In this document: positions 25,376-36,885 of the stretch, piece by piece
Layout of the letters: every line of letters starts with the position of its first letter
How positions within the stretch are numbered: position 1 is the stretch's first letter
Origin: Clusia tigrina
Lineage: Eukaryota; Arthropoda; Insecta; Diptera; Clusiidae
DNA: 64,000 bases
NCBI GenBank assembly: GCA_920105625.2
Contig: OV050030.1
Span: 321,522,368 to 321,586,367 of the forward strand
Direction of reading: 5' to 3'
Made by a program: the position numbers and the translations under genes
Notes under the pieces: generated by a model
Told to the model about the DNA's origin: nothing
The model's input: the letters and a program-made list of their open reading frames with translations, nothing else
The model's database searches: none

Positions 25376-26099
25376 GCGTTGGGTCTTCTTTCGCATGTTT
25401 ATATTAGGCGCATTCGATTCGCCACTCTATCGACGATAGGACAGACATTTGTATGGAAAAGATATTCGAATTAAATGAGAGAATTTTTCCATCCTCGGTA
25501 GAAAAGTGCTTCCATAATGAAAATTGCTTGAAAACCAACGAGATTGAAAATGACCCATAAAAATTCCCTGGGATTTTTATATTTTATCTGTTTAAATTTA
25601 AAGAAAACAAAAATTAATCTTTGGATTTTGTTTTTTTTTATTTTAAATATTATTCTGTTGATTAAATTATATTCAGATGATTAGTTTGCATAAAAACTAT
25701 AAAGAAAGTAAATATTTTAAAAAACAGTTGAATCAGTGCTGCCAAGTATACCACTTTCTCGAGTGCTGTTTTATTCGCACAGCTCGGTACGAGCCCGATA
25801 CAAGTGAGGAACCAAATGCGCTTATTGTATATTATTGAACTTGCCTAGTGTCTAGTTGCTGTCCGCAAATAAAGAGGGCTATAAAAATAAAATTTTCAAA
25901 TATTTTTTCTCACTTTTAAACTGCCACTATATGTATTTAAAGAAATCGCCTTGCTCTATCACTGACGGACTTCCCCGTTTTTCTCTTTCTCCGGGCTTGT
26001 ATCTTATTTACTCCCCGTTACTAAACCGTACTTCTAATTCGAACGGCAAATTCCTGGAGGTCAAAAAAAATCTTCCAAATACATCTTATATTTCCGCAC
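25376..26099. other. No recognised gene
   Basis: AT-rich sequence. A frame at 25856-26170 has no recognisable family but runs toward the ORF1 relic below and may be its diverged start. The stretch CAGTGCTGCCAAGTATACCA near 25735 could belong to a LINE 5' UTR; this is a guess. Confidence 0.4.
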
Positions 26100-26611
26100 C
26101 CACAAATCCCATTCTCTCAGTAGACTCCTCGGAGCATAATACAAAACCCCTTAGTTTTTGTCACTACTAAAAAATCCGTAAAAAATCCATTTAAAGTTCC
26201 CTACTCCAATTCACTCTATGGCGAATCAGTTTATTTTCCAACACTTAACACTAGAAACAGATTTGCTGAATTAACATACGATGATGGTACATAAATGCAC
26301 AAACTGTAGAGGTAACGACGAAAATACAGAAACCTCCTCCATTTTTTATATCAGGAGTGAATAAAATTCAGCCGTTAAGAGACTTATTAAACGTTATAGC
26401 TCCAATCGAATAAATCATTAAGCTATTAAAAGGTGGATAAGTCAAAATACAGCCAAAAACAGAAGATAAGTACAGAATAATAACACAAGCACTTACAAAC
26501 TAATAAAAGGCAAAACATTTCATGTTGTCTTGAAGGGCATACACCATACAGTGCCACTAGATGACATTAAGGATTCAATAGAAGAATTTGGTCACGAATT
26601 TGTACATATAT
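26100..26611 (+). pseudogene. Jockey-clade ORF1 (gag-like) relic
   Basis: Broken frames encode KPPPFFISGVNKIQPLRDLL, then VKIQPKTEDKYRIITQAL, LKGIHHTVPLDDIKDSIEEF and GHEF. These are the conserved blocks of Jockey-clade ORF1 proteins just before their zinc knuckles. The homology stops abruptly at 26611, where the Gypsy-type LTR sequence TGTAACGAC begins. Multiple stops mark it as dead. Confidence 0.7.
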
Positions 26612-27045
26612 TGTAACGACTCTTTATCGCTGGAGTACATCTCAGCGGGTTCCAGGGGTTGTATACAGAAAGTCCTATTGATCCTTCGTCCTTATCTTAT
26701 AAATTTATTTATCTACATAACTAAATGTTTGTTATATTATTTTTAAAAATTCACAGTTTATATTATAAGAGTATGTTGATCCTTCGTACTTGTTTTCTAT
26801 CTTGTCCTTCTGTTCGGATAATCCATCGTTCTGTTTTCTCTCCTGATATTTCTGTTTTTAATTAATTTTTCCCGAATATATCTTCCTCCTTGTTTTCTTC
26901 TCATCAAATCTACATTATGATTTCTTTCTTATCGTTTGACCCGAAATCAAAGTCTACTTGATTTGAAACTAAACAAGTAGACTTTTTGTAAGGTATATGT
27001 GGGAGGGAAAAATGTATAGAATTTCCTATTTCCTCTTATTTATTG
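26612..27045 (-). repeat. Gypsy-type LTR-like sequence (end of the minus-strand element)
   Basis: Begins TGTAACGACTC and contains GGTTGTATACAGAAAGTCC, similar to the LTR-like ends at 45983 and 52303 (GGGTCGTATACAGAAAATTT). It abuts the integrase C-terminal coding relic on the minus strand, so it should be the 3' LTR of that element. The inner border is not resolved. Confidence 0.5.
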
Positions 27046-27661
27046 TCGTGCATCTACGTTGTTGTTATGTGGGGACCCTTCTTGATGTTAGTTGTGGCTG
27101 GGTTGAGATATAGTGTCTTCCCCATATAACAATTTCAGCTCGCTAATATGAACTGTCTTCTTCTGTTTGCTCTCATGCAAAAGCTCAACAATTACAGGTG
27201 AACTGAATTTTTTCACCCGTTACAGGACGTCGTATCGGGGTGCTAGTTTAGCAGCAAAATGATCGCTAGCCTTAGATAGGTGGTGCTGTTTGGCTTATAC
27301 CATTTGTCCGATTGTTGGTTGCTATGATCTCCGCCTCAGATTGTAATATTGGTCTTGGTTGGTCTTGTGCTGCTCGTTCCAAGTTCTGCCTGACCAACTG
27401 AAATACCTCCTTCAGTCGTTCAATTCGCTCAATTAGTGTCTGTTGTTGTTGACCAGTTCCCATAGTGGTCTCGTCGTATACGGTCTTCGGCAATCGTGGG
27501 TTCCGCCCCTGCACTAGGAAAGGAGGACTGTACCCAGTTATTTCCGTTACGCTAGTGTTGATTGCTAGAGTCAATTCCGGCAGTAGCTCATCCCACTTGT
27601 GATAGCATTCACCGGCAAATTGGGCTATCATGGTTTTCACGCCTCGGTTGGTGAGTTCCAC
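27046..27661 (-). pseudogene. Ty3/Gypsy integrase C-terminal part (relic)
   Basis: On the minus strand: VKTMIAQFAGECYHKWDELL, LAINTSVTEITGYSPPFLVQ and GRNPRLPKTVYDE form the end of the integrase core. LSKASDHFAAKLAPRYD and SSPVIVELLHESK (27250-27130) resemble the GPY/F-type C-terminal domain. A stop and frame changes lie around 27280-27300. The upstream part of the same integrase is at 33060-33602, beyond the inserted LINE and copia sequences. Confidence 0.8.
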
Positions 27662-27667
27662 CGCAGT

Positions 27668-29005
27668 CTCCTTCTTTTTTTTAATTCAACAAAAATTTAT
27701 TTATTGTATCTTTTCAATTGAAAATCAACAATAATTTTTCAAAGCTTACAACTAACTAATAAATAAATTGATGCTCCACGCCATTGCTTGGAGCAATTTT
27801 AGTTTTAGAGTTACAAATTGTTATTTTAAAGTAGTGGGCTTTTAAGACGAGATGTATACATCCCTTGAAGCAGATTCCTTGCTAGTTGATTTGGATGACA
27901 CTGAAGTTTGATTTTATATTTCCTTGGTAAGTCTGTGAGTTCTCTTTCAACCGGTTATATATTCAGGTCGCAGTGAATATATTCATTTCTGACGAACCAT
28001 GGAGCGCTGGTGATTCTTCTCTAAACTTTGGATTGATCCCTTTGGATTATATGTAAATTTGAAGCACTGTAAATTTGAAGCAAGTGCCCTAAATATGGAC
28101 ACCGTAAGTCCACATTGGCTTATCTCAAGCCTTGTATATAAGCACTTTATATTGCAGTCTTAGCTTCGATTTTTTGTTGATAAGCCAGAGCAAGGAACTT
28201 GCCCTGAGTTTCATTTGGATTTTCCTCGCTTCTTTATGCTTTCTCCAAGCAAGCCGTCGGTCAAAATGCACTCCTAAGTATTTAACCTCTTATGCATACG
28301 GGATTTCTATGCCATTTAAGGTGACTGCCGGACAAGACCAAGCCAAAAAGGGGGTTGTGGGTAAATGTCACAGGTACACTTTTTTGCTCCTTTACCTTGA
28401 TGCGCCAATTGGCTGGCCAACTTTCTATTTTCTTTAAATGTTCTTTTAAATCCCGCGAAGCTATCCGTGCAGTTTGGTGAGTGCTCAGGATAGCTGTGTC
28501 ATCCGCAAAACTCGAGGTAACGAGGTGTTTATCAGTTGGCAAATTAGAAGTATACAAAGTGTATAGCATAGGGCCAAGCACACTACCTTGTGGCACTCCA
28601 GCCCTAATTTCCAAATCTGATGTTAGGAATTATTTATATTTAACTCTGAATATTCTATTTGTTATATATGACTCCAGAAGCCTGAGCGAATTGCTCGGCA
28701 GAAAATTTATAATTTTATAGATAAGTCCGTCATGCCAGACCTTGTCAAAGGCCTGTCCAACAGCAGTTCGTCAGTTCGAATGCTCTTCTTATTTCAGAGG
28801 CAAAGCGGTGAACTTGCTCGATAGTTTCATTATGCTTACGGAACTCAAATTGGTGATGAGGAATAATTGAACTGAGCTTTGATGTTAGTTTTTCCAGCAA
28901 TAACCGCTCGAAAGAGGGTTGGTAGGAGACTTATGGGCCGATATGAAGATACTTGAGTAGGGTCTTTTCCTGGATTTGGGGCACTTGTTCCAATGTCTTG
29001 ATCTT
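27668..29005 (-). pseudogene. Jockey-like LINE, RT to poly(A) end (relic)
   Basis: On the minus strand: SSYRPISLLPTLF (about 28950), AGVPQGSVLGPMLYTLYTSN (about 28600) and FADDTAI (about 28500) are RT motifs. A degraded C-terminal region follows, then a 3' end with AATAAAT and an A-rich tail against 27668. It was inserted into the Gypsy integrase. Frames are interrupted between 28850 and 28615 and after 28280. Confidence 0.8.
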
Positions 29006-29006
29006 G

Positions 29007-29317
29007 TTTTAAGCCATACAAACTTTTCTTGAGTAAACATACTCGATTATCCTGACCAAAGCCTCTTGGCTGCTCCATGTAGATTGTTTCTTCTAAATTT
29101 CCATGAACAAACGCCGTTTTGACGTGAAATTGTATGATGTCCATACCTCGAGCTGCAGCAATAGCCAATACCATTCTAACAGAATCATACCTGACAACAG
29201 GAGCGTATATTTCATCGTAGTCGATCCCTTGGGTTTGAGAACATCCTCTTGCAACCATCCGTGCTTTGAATTTGTCGATATCGCCATTGTAGTTAAATTA
29301 TTGTTTTTAAAATCCAT
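29007..29317 (-). pseudogene. Copia reverse transcriptase fragment
   Basis: ARGCSQTQGIDYDEIYAPVV, DIIQFHVKTAFVHGNLEETI and KKSLYGLKQ are the first RT blocks of copia elements. The YVDD block and everything after it are absent. Confidence 0.85.
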
Positions 29318-30690
29318 CTGTTAGTAATAACATGCATGCCGCTCGTTCGTGGAACTAAAATCCACGTATTGTTCTTTTGAAGAGATTGTATTTCATCATT
29401 AACCGCGTCAATCCATGTGACATAGTCTTCACTTGACATTGCCTCCTCTAGCGTTTATGGCTCAATGCACGTTACACACAATTCAGCTACAGCTTCTTCA
29501 CCCGCCTTTTATGTTTTCTGCGTTCTCCTCAATGCATAAGAACCGCGTGACGATTGCATCGTAGCCTGTTCTCCCGTTTTCTCCATTTTATCGATGATTG
29601 ATGATTGAACGTTCTCAGCTTTTTGACCGCTGCTTTACTTGAATTCGTAGAACTCATTGATTGATATACGTTTTTCGTTGAATATAACGTCACGTCGGAT
29701 GAGCACTCGTTTATTTAGTTGGATCAAAAACTGTGTATGCTTTGCTTTCCTCGTTATAGCCAACAAAAATTCCTTTAACTGCATTTTTATCCCACTTTGT
29801 ACGTTGCTCTTTGGGAATATGGATGTACGCTTCGCTTCCAAAAACTCGAAAAGTTGTCACAGATGGCTTTTCACCAAACAATTTTTCGTATAGAGTACAC
29901 CCGTAAATAACGTTGGAAGCCATTCTATTTTTGATGTAAACTGTTGTATGCGTTGCACCATCCCATAACTATAATGGTAACTGCCTCTTATGAAGCATTG
30001 CTTTTGCACTTTCCACGACGGTTCTATTTTTCCGCTCTATTAAACCATTTTGCTCAGGAGCTCTTGGTGTCGTTACTTCGTGCTTTATGTTGTTTTTCAA
30101 AAGCAGACCATTTACTTCCTCATTGCAAAACTCATGCCATAATATTACAGACTATGTTGTCAACACGTTCACTGATGACATCGACACTGGATTCACATTC
30201 ATGCGGTACAATCGGTTTTCACTTTTGCCTTAATCTATAACGTCATTACCTTTTATGAAATGAACACTCACCACTTGGCTCAAATATGACTCGGGCGCCT
30301 CTGTCAGTTGAAATTGAAATGAAATTTTTATCGAGTTCTGGCACCAGCAATATATTTTTCATAATAAAAATATTATTTTACTTGCCTTGTATTATAATGT
30401 CTCCTTTACCTTGTACTTTTAATCGCCGACCGTCGCCGACTCTTACGTATGCATTTTCATTCCATTCTGATTTAAAATTCTTAAACAGCTCCCTCTGAAA
30501 CAACATATGATGGCACCTGAGTCTGCAAAAAAAATATTTTCGTGCTTATTAAAATTTGTTGAAGTGTTTACATTGAATAAATATGCATTTTCATCAATTT
30601 TATCTGTTTGACGTTTATTTTTGCTATCTACGTTTTGTAGTGCCAGTGACTTAGGTTAGCTTCTTCTTTCTTCTCTGTTTTGTTGCTCTC
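29318..30690 (-). pseudogene. Copia protease and integrase region (relic)
   Basis: Broken minus-strand frames. FFADSGASHHM-like protease (about 30540-30500) is followed by integrase pieces. LHKRQLPLWLWDGATHTTVY precedes an integrase end: GCTLYEKLFGEKPSVTTFRV and VFGSEAYIHIPKEQRTKWDK (29923-29711), the usual block before the RT. Many stops. Confidence 0.7.
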
Positions 30691-31483
30691 TTTGAAGTTT
30701 TCTGCAATCTGTTGCTCAATGTCCCAATTTATGACAATAATTGCACTTGCTATTTCGTTTTTGGTTTGAAATATTGTTGTAGACTGCATTCGGAGTAATG
30801 CTGCTGTCGTTTTTGTTGCCGTTTGTACGTAGATTCATGAGGCTTTCTTCATTAACAAGGTGTTCGGTCAATCTATGTTTTGTTGTTCACGTAGCACTAC
30901 ATACCATGCTACGTACATGATCGAATATAACTTGAGATTTGGCAATAATCATTGGTTACTTTTGGTCCATGTCTTTAAGCCTTTGTGCAATCGACATGCC
31001 ATTTGCAACAAAGTCAAATACTTGTTCGTCATCTGCCATTTTTATGCTCATAAACTTCTCAAGCAGAACTTGTGCAGATTGTTCGCTTTTCTCAGCGTGC
31101 ACTGCTTTAAGCTTTAACCACATTTGCGCTGCCGTTGAACATTCAGTGAGGTACTTCAACTGTTCCAGCTATAATCCTCTCGCGATGAATGCCTGCGCTT
31201 CTGCATCTTTTTCGTCCCATTGTAAGGCAGTCTGCTGTGTCCGCTCCGCTGTACCCAGGATATATGGCTTTAATTTATTTTCAGCCATGTATATCTCCGT
31301 TTGATGTCGCCAAATTTGGAAAATCTGCCCACCGTAACTATGAATGTGGTAAGCTCTTGTTTCGCTCATGCTTGCGTCTACAACGTTTTGAAGCTCAACC
31401 TGAGTTTCGGAGGTTGAAGAAATACTATCACTTGCAGAGTCAAGTGCAACCGAGTCATCGAGCGAGACAACTTCACTGTCCAT
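30691..31483 (-). pseudogene. Copia gag with CCHC zinc knuckle (relic)
   Basis: Starts at the ATG ending at 31483 with an acidic Ser-rich leader. It then has QIFQIWRHQTEIYMAENKLK and, after a frame break near 31165, KYLTECSTAAQMWLKLKAVH. A zinc knuckle, CNYCHKLGHXATDC, is at about 30760-30715. These are copia-type Gag features. Confidence 0.75.
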
Positions 31484-31530
31484 AAAAGAATTTGCTCAAA
31501 ATCTATATGCGCACGCGACACTTGGGCATC

Positions 31531-31543
31531 TGGGCCCATAACC
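31531..31543 (-). promoter_or_regulatory. Copia primer binding site
   Basis: On the minus strand GGTTATGGGCCCA directly follows the LTR. This is the site type used by copia and its relatives, which prime from an internal fragment of initiator tRNA-Met. Confidence 0.75.
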
Positions 31544-31740
31544 TGTTAAGATATTTGTTATTTAATTTAGGATTACAGAAATATAAAAAGAAATATTAGA
31601 CTGCCACAACCGAACAATGTGCAAGCAAAAACGAAAAAGAAAGACGATTTCTAACTTAACTGACATCTTTATGAATGTGTCAGAAAGCCAAGCATAAAGC
31701 TATTAAATTTATAGCGAAATGGAAAGTGATCATCTCAACA
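31544..31740 (-). repeat. Copia 5' LTR (197 bp)
   Basis: On the minus strand it begins TGTTGAGATGATC and ends ATCTTAACA, directly before the primer site. No second LTR was found in the window. Confidence 0.65.
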
Positions 31741-32640
31741 ATTGATTTTTGAGAAAGGAGAGTTTTCATAAGCAAGTTTTGGTTATTTACAATTTTTTGA
31801 ATCACGGATTGCACCGACGACATAGAGCAAGTTAAATATTAATGTTTCTAATTTTTGAGGTTGCATAGAGTTACTCGAATTATCTGAAATGCCAGTTTTT
31901 AGCGCATTCGCATAGCTAGTGGATGAAGATATCTTTTCTGTGCTGGTTCCAATATGGTTTGTGTAGTTAGGGACAGCACTATTGTTTTGGGTACGAAATG
32001 TTTTAGCGGTTTGATTCATATTGGTTTTTAATTTAGTATACATCGGGCAGCCTCTGTAATTGCTGCATTTTTTTAGACTTTCTCACTTCTGTTAAGTTTG
32101 CATTTGGTTGATGGATGGAAGTCACCACACGCAAAGCATACAGCACAGAGGGCGCAGTAAGATTTTGAGTGACCATACTCCTGACAGTTTGTGCATTGTT
32201 TGGGGCCTTTTCGTTTATGAGGCTCCTCGACTCTTATTCTACGATGCATTAAATATCGTAGGTTCTAGATGGAGTAGTGTTCATTTTGTGTTAGAATAAT
32301 ATTTCCTGGTTCGAGCTCAATTCTGAAAAGTGGTTGCGGAACTTTGTTTCTATTCTTAATATTAAAATCAGTTTTCACTGTGAATTTAGACTCTTGCAGA
32401 GCACCTCTAAGTTCTATAGGGTCAACTTCAGGCTCCATGCTTTTAATAATTACAGACAAACCTTTGCTTCTCTTTAACTGACACTTGTAGTAGTTTTTTT
32501 TTTTTTTCTTCGAGGTAAGATAGTTCTTTTCTAAGTAAATTTGTATTTTTGCTTCCTGTATTTTACCCTTTAACAACGTAATTACATAAAAGTTATTTTT
32601 ATTTATTAAGCTGACAATATTTTCTATTAAGATAATTGAC
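31741..32640 (-). pseudogene. Jockey-like LINE ORF1 with zinc knuckles (relic)
   Basis: On the minus strand: KGLSVIIKSMEPEVDPIELR and FRIELEPGN (32470-32300), then RRIRVEEPHKRKGPKQC and a triple CCHC-type array (CTNCQEYGHS, CALCAVCFACGDFHPSTKC; about 32200-32105). This is the Jockey ORF1 layout. The frame then becomes low-complexity (QTAKTFRTQNNS) and ends at the copia LTR. It is probably the 5' part of the LINE whose RT is at 29005-27668. Confidence 0.78.
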
Positions 32641-33059
32641 CTGCGTTCGCGCAGGTAAATTGGTGGTGGCTTGAATGCAACATTTTTTTTGGTTCAGCTT
32701 GAATGCAAAATTTTTTTAGGTTAGCTTAATAGAGCAAAACGTTAGCTGTTATAAGACAGGGTATCTATATTTGGTTTAACAAATTTGTTCTTTTCTTGCT
32801 AGAGCATCTCCACTAGATTTAATGTAATTGTGGGGTTACTGTCTGTTTCTGCATGCGATTGACGCGCGGGGTGAGGCGTCGATCTCTCGCTTGTGGCGGT
32901 GAGTGCTGAATGCTCATATAAATTGTTATTGCTTTTTGTTTTGAACCACTAAATATTATTATTATTTGAATTTGCTAATTGTGTTTTGTTTGCCCATAAA
33001 TGCACTAAAATCAATAAGAGTCTTTATCTCGACTGTTGATGTTTCAATTCACTTTAATT
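32641..33059 (-). other. Probable LINE 5' UTR; no gene
   Basis: Sequence between the Jockey-like ORF1 and the Gypsy integrase. It contains a short repeat (GCTTGAATGCAA twice, 32670-32710). No coding signal. Confidence 0.45.
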
Positions 33060-35766
33060 GGGTGTTATATGCCTTTTTGCAAACTGCTCCCGGAAGGCCC
33101 GTTGAAGGGTCTCGGTAGTGGCTTACCGGAGTGGTACCATTTCGGTCCACTTCGTCAATTTATCCTAGAACACCACCAACCTGCTGTTACCATGCTTAGA
33201 ACGAGGTAATGGCCCCACGAAATCTACGCATGGTATGACCCACGGTTCCTTGGGTATCTGGGTCAACATTTGTCCGGCAGGTTGTAATTGACTAGCCTTA
33301 TCTTGTTGGCAAAGCTTTCATTGTCGAGCATAATGACAGGTGTCCTGGAACAGTGCTAGGTAGTGGTATCGGTTGCCGATTCGGGCTATCGCCTTCCGTA
33401 TACCCAAATTACCCGCCGTTGGAGCATCGTAGTTCGCCTGTAGTATGTACTCTCTGAGGGGTCTGGGTACACAGAGTTTCCAAGGCGTACAATCGTCCCC
33501 CCCTGTGCGACTTGGAATGTGCCGATATAGTTGATTGTTTCCGCCAGGTAATCTGCGAATTTGTTTGGATCGTTGATTAATTCCTCCTTGCATTTTTTCC
33601 ACCAGCTACAGTTCTGCTGGGGCTGTTCGTATACCTCGACACTGCATGTTGTCTCTACTTGCTAGACACAGTGTCTCCTAACAAGTTCAGATTTCCCTTT
33701 CGGTACTGTACATCGAACGTATACTGCTGTACCCAGCTATACGTCCAGATGGATTTTCGATGGAATTGAGCCACTTCAAAGATAGATGGTCCGTAACAAC
33801 CATAAATCGATGGGCTTCTAGATATGGGCGCATTTTTCGTATGCCCTATACAATTGCGAGACACTCCTTCTCTGTCGCAGAATAATTCAGTTCCGCGCCA
33901 TTCAGATGTCTGCAATATTATCAATCTGTTGTGTGAGTACCGAGCCTAGTCCATAGTCACTGGCATCTGTTTGCAGAGTGAACATCTGGTTGAAATCAGG
34001 GAATCCAAGAACGGGAGATTCCCTCAACCTCCGCTTTAGTAACTCGAATTATTGTTGTTCATCCTCACCCCATTTGAAATGCTTTTTTAGCAATGATATC
34101 AGCGGGTGTACCGTTTTGTCAAAATCGGATTCGAAACAGCGGTACCACGAAGCGATTCCCAAGCAACGTCTTAACTAACGAATATTCTCTCGTATGGCGG
34201 CCACTTTTTCTGGATCGGTATGTATACCCTCTTCGCTCACCATGTGTTCTAGGAACTTCAATTTCCTCTGGAAAATTGAGCACTTCTCACAGTTGAGCTT
34301 AAGATTAGCTGCCTGCAGTCGTCGGAAAACTTCAAACTATGCGAATGCAAATGGCTACAAATCGGGTCCTATCACTTGGTTCAACGCTCGTTGAAAGGTT
34401 GCTAGTGCGGAATGCTAGCCGAAAGCCATTACCCTCCATTGGAAGAGGCGTCTGCCTGGTACTGTTAAAGCGGTATACCTTTTGCTCTCTTCCTCCATAA
34501 GTATCTGCCAGTATCCGTTCTTCAAATCAAGACTGGCGTTCAACTGTCTATAGTCGCCATCTTCCATCCTTTTTCTTAACCAGCACTATCGGCGCGCTGT
34601 ATGGGCTGTGGGAGGGCTCAATATACAGTTTGGCCAGAAGATCATCTACTTTCACGTTGATAGATTCTTGGAATGCTGGGTTACAAGGACAGTAGCGTTG
34701 TTTGATCGGTCTGTTATCTCGCATCTGTATTTTATAGGGCGCGATTTTGGACACCCCAGGCGTTTCAACGAATTTACCCAGTTCAACCGTCTGAAAGTCC
34801 TTTACTTCTTTCTCCTCCGTGAGAATCTCTTACCGAACGGTCATGCATAATGCAAGATCCCGTTTTAATTTGTCTTCAGTCTGGGGTGCAAGTGTAACTT
34901 CTCAAACTGTCATCCCCTGCTGTCTCTGGAAGTCTATCTCTAGTAATAAATCGTCAGTGGGGTTTGCCATAAGCAAAAATTCCATCAGGCATACCCGTTT
35001 TCTCAGCTCTACGCATACCGCAAACGCTTCCATAATTCTCTGCGTGTGTCCGTTCGCCATACGTACCCTGATGGATGTAGGGATCACTCCACCGATGTTG
35101 ACACGCAATTGGCTGACGAGACTCTCGCGGATGAGACTACGGGTGCCTCCTGTGTCGATCATGGCCGTGACATTAAGCTTGCCTATGACGATTGAAACAC
35201 AGATGCGTCGTCCGTCATAATGTAACGGAATTACTGGGCTTGAGTCCCGTTCGCGGTGGGCTCTGTCCTGGTTCGCTCCTGACGACAGCCCCAGTCGTTT
35301 CCCCCTGATACTCTGCAACTTTCAGATGTTCACACCACACTCCCAGCAGAATGGGATTTTAGCATTTCGGCAATGTCGTCCTATATGACAACTCTGTCAG
35401 CACCGGCGACAAGCTGTGCGCGGCTCTATCGGTATTTCAGACCCAATATCGCTTACTGGTGCAATTTAGCGATTCCGCCCCTCTCGGAGTGGTCCGTGTG
35501 TGGCCGAGGGTTGTGGTGGTGTTGCAAGGGGAGTGTTATGGTTCCCCTTTATGCCTTCCAAATTTTCTGCCACTTCAAATAGTTCATCTAGCGTCGTAAA
35601 ATCTTTCCTATTACCATTGGTATTCCTCTAGCCTATTCTGGAAGACCCGGAAGATCCGCTTTAACTTCTGTTCCTCCATATACCCGGCATGTCGCATTAT
35701 ATTTTGAATCTCCACCACGTATTGTTTAAAAATCTCCTGTGGCCGTTGTCGTCTCTGTCGTATCTC
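33060..35766 (-). pseudogene. Ty3/Gypsy gag-pol relic
   Basis: Minus-strand order 35766 to 33060: Gag end with zinc-knuckle cysteines (CRRC ... HIGRHCRNAKIPFCWECG, about 35420-35330), then protease with AMIDTGGTRSLI (about 35160). RT fragments follow (QESINVKVDDLLAKLYIEPS, SPYSAPIVLVKKKDGRWRL, about 34700-34560; further RT to 33900), then RNase H (TFDVQYRKGNLNLLGDTVS, about 33700). The integrase zinc-binding region (NYDAPTAGNLGIRKAIARIG) and WTEMVPLR (about 33150) come last. At least five frame breaks. The integrase continues at 27661-27046 with a missing middle. Confidence 0.82.
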
Positions 35767-35800
35767 CTAACGTTTTTATAATTAAATTTTTTCTATAAAT

Positions 35801-35864
<64 letters not shown>
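35767..35864. repeat. Left arm of AT-rich palindrome plus (TA)n
   Basis: Positions 35767-35811 are the reverse complement of 43470-43514 with two mismatches in 45 bp. Both arms face inward to TA repeats. The LTR array sits between them, so it inserted near the centre of a palindrome. Confidence 0.8.
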
Positions 35865-35869
<5 letters not shown>

Positions 35870-36870
35870 CGATCGTTGTTTTTGGCGTCTACCGTCTGTA
35901 TGTTTGTTTTGCTCCTCTCCTTCTTTTGTTCCTTCCACTTGTCCGCTTTGCTGGTGAATGCGGCCAGGCTGAAACCTACCAGACGATTCTGAGGTACAGA
36001 TGGCGCTGCCTCAGAATAGTAGAAATTCTAAAGAAAGGTGACTGACCGCCTCGACCGCTGGAGCGGTCACTGATGGAATAGCGGAAGAGGCCGAGGAAAT
36101 GAAAAAGATACGGTTTCAGGAGAGAGGAAAAAAAAATCATATAAGGGAGTGGTAGAGAAAAAACAGGGCGAGATAGAGTGTTAAGTGTTGAGGAAGTTGT
36201 GTCGAAAATTTTTGGTTGCCGCGCGCGTTTCAATTTTGTGTTTTACTGTGGAGGATTTTTTTTGGACCGAGAAAATTAAGATTTTTCGTGTCGGATTTTG
36301 TATGGATAGTCTCTCGTCTCGTCCGTGGTCCTGTTATTTATTCGGATATATTTAACTGTTAGTTTAGTTTAAAGAGTTGGCGTTAGAAAGTTTACGTTGA
36401 TTATTGAGTGTGCTGAATAGATCCATCACCGCTTGTTTCCGTCCCATCCCATAAGAGGGATAACTGATTGTTCCGGCCCACCCCATTCGAGCATCGGAGG
36501 AAAAGGAGGCTGCCGCCCGCGCCCTAGAGATAAGTATATATTTGTTAAGTATACGCGTGTATACATAGGTATTATTAAGTATTCACGTGTATGTAGGTAT
36601 TAAGTATACGCGTATATATATGTTATTTATTTACAAGTACAAGTAGAATGTTTAGTGTGTTTAATTTTATGTTGAAAATGTTAGGCTAAGGCGGACAATA
36701 TGGGGCGGGCTCGCTTGTCGTCGTAGAGGAGGATGCTAGACAAAAATGTGAGTTGAAATTTTTTTTGTAGTGTTGTCCCACCCGATGCAGTGTGGCGGGT
36801 TAAGGACCACGACCATTGCGGTGAGCTAGCCGTGGCCACCACACTGCATCATTCTAGTGGTGCGGTAACA
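35865..36870 (+). repeat. LTR 1
   Basis: 1006 bp. It differs from LTR 2 only in its first third (for example g/a at about 35906, an extra A near 36136, a/g at 36165) and matches it after that. Confidence 0.9.
36784..36850 (+). promoter_or_regulatory. Conserved two-stem RNA hairpin near the LTR end
   Basis: Outer stem GATGCAGTGTGG with CCACACTGCATC (12 bp), inner stem GGACCACG with CGTGGCC (bulged A). Repeated at about 40070-40136 and 43356-43422, and kept in the diverged LTR at 43674-43742. Conservation in the diverged copy suggests a selected structure. Confidence 0.55.
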
Positions 36871-36874
36871 TTAA

Positions 36875-36885
36875 TGGCGCCCAAC
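36875..36885 (+). promoter_or_regulatory. Primer binding site, tRNA-Lys type (also 40161-40171)
   Basis: TGGCGCCCAAC four bases after LTR 1 and again after LTR 2. It fits the 3' end of insect tRNA-Lys(CUU) for 11 bases, then diverges. Confidence 0.65.

Larger units (their letters stand above)
29007..31740 (-). mobile_element. Copia-type element, 5' LTR to RT, 3'-truncated
   Basis: Minus-strand Ty1/copia element with an LTR (31740-31544), primer site, gag, protease, integrase and the start of RT. It ends abruptly at SLYGLKQ (29007) and continues straight into Jockey-like RT sequence. RNase H and the 3' LTR are missing. It lies between the ORF1 (31741-32640) and RT (29005-27668) parts of a Jockey-like LINE. 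Confidence 0.82.

Noticed and set aside
28132..28437. Plus-strand 101-codon frame
   Set aside because: Antisense to the Jockey-like RT relic.
30939..31485. Plus-strand frames of 98-121 codons
   Set aside because: Antisense to copia gag.
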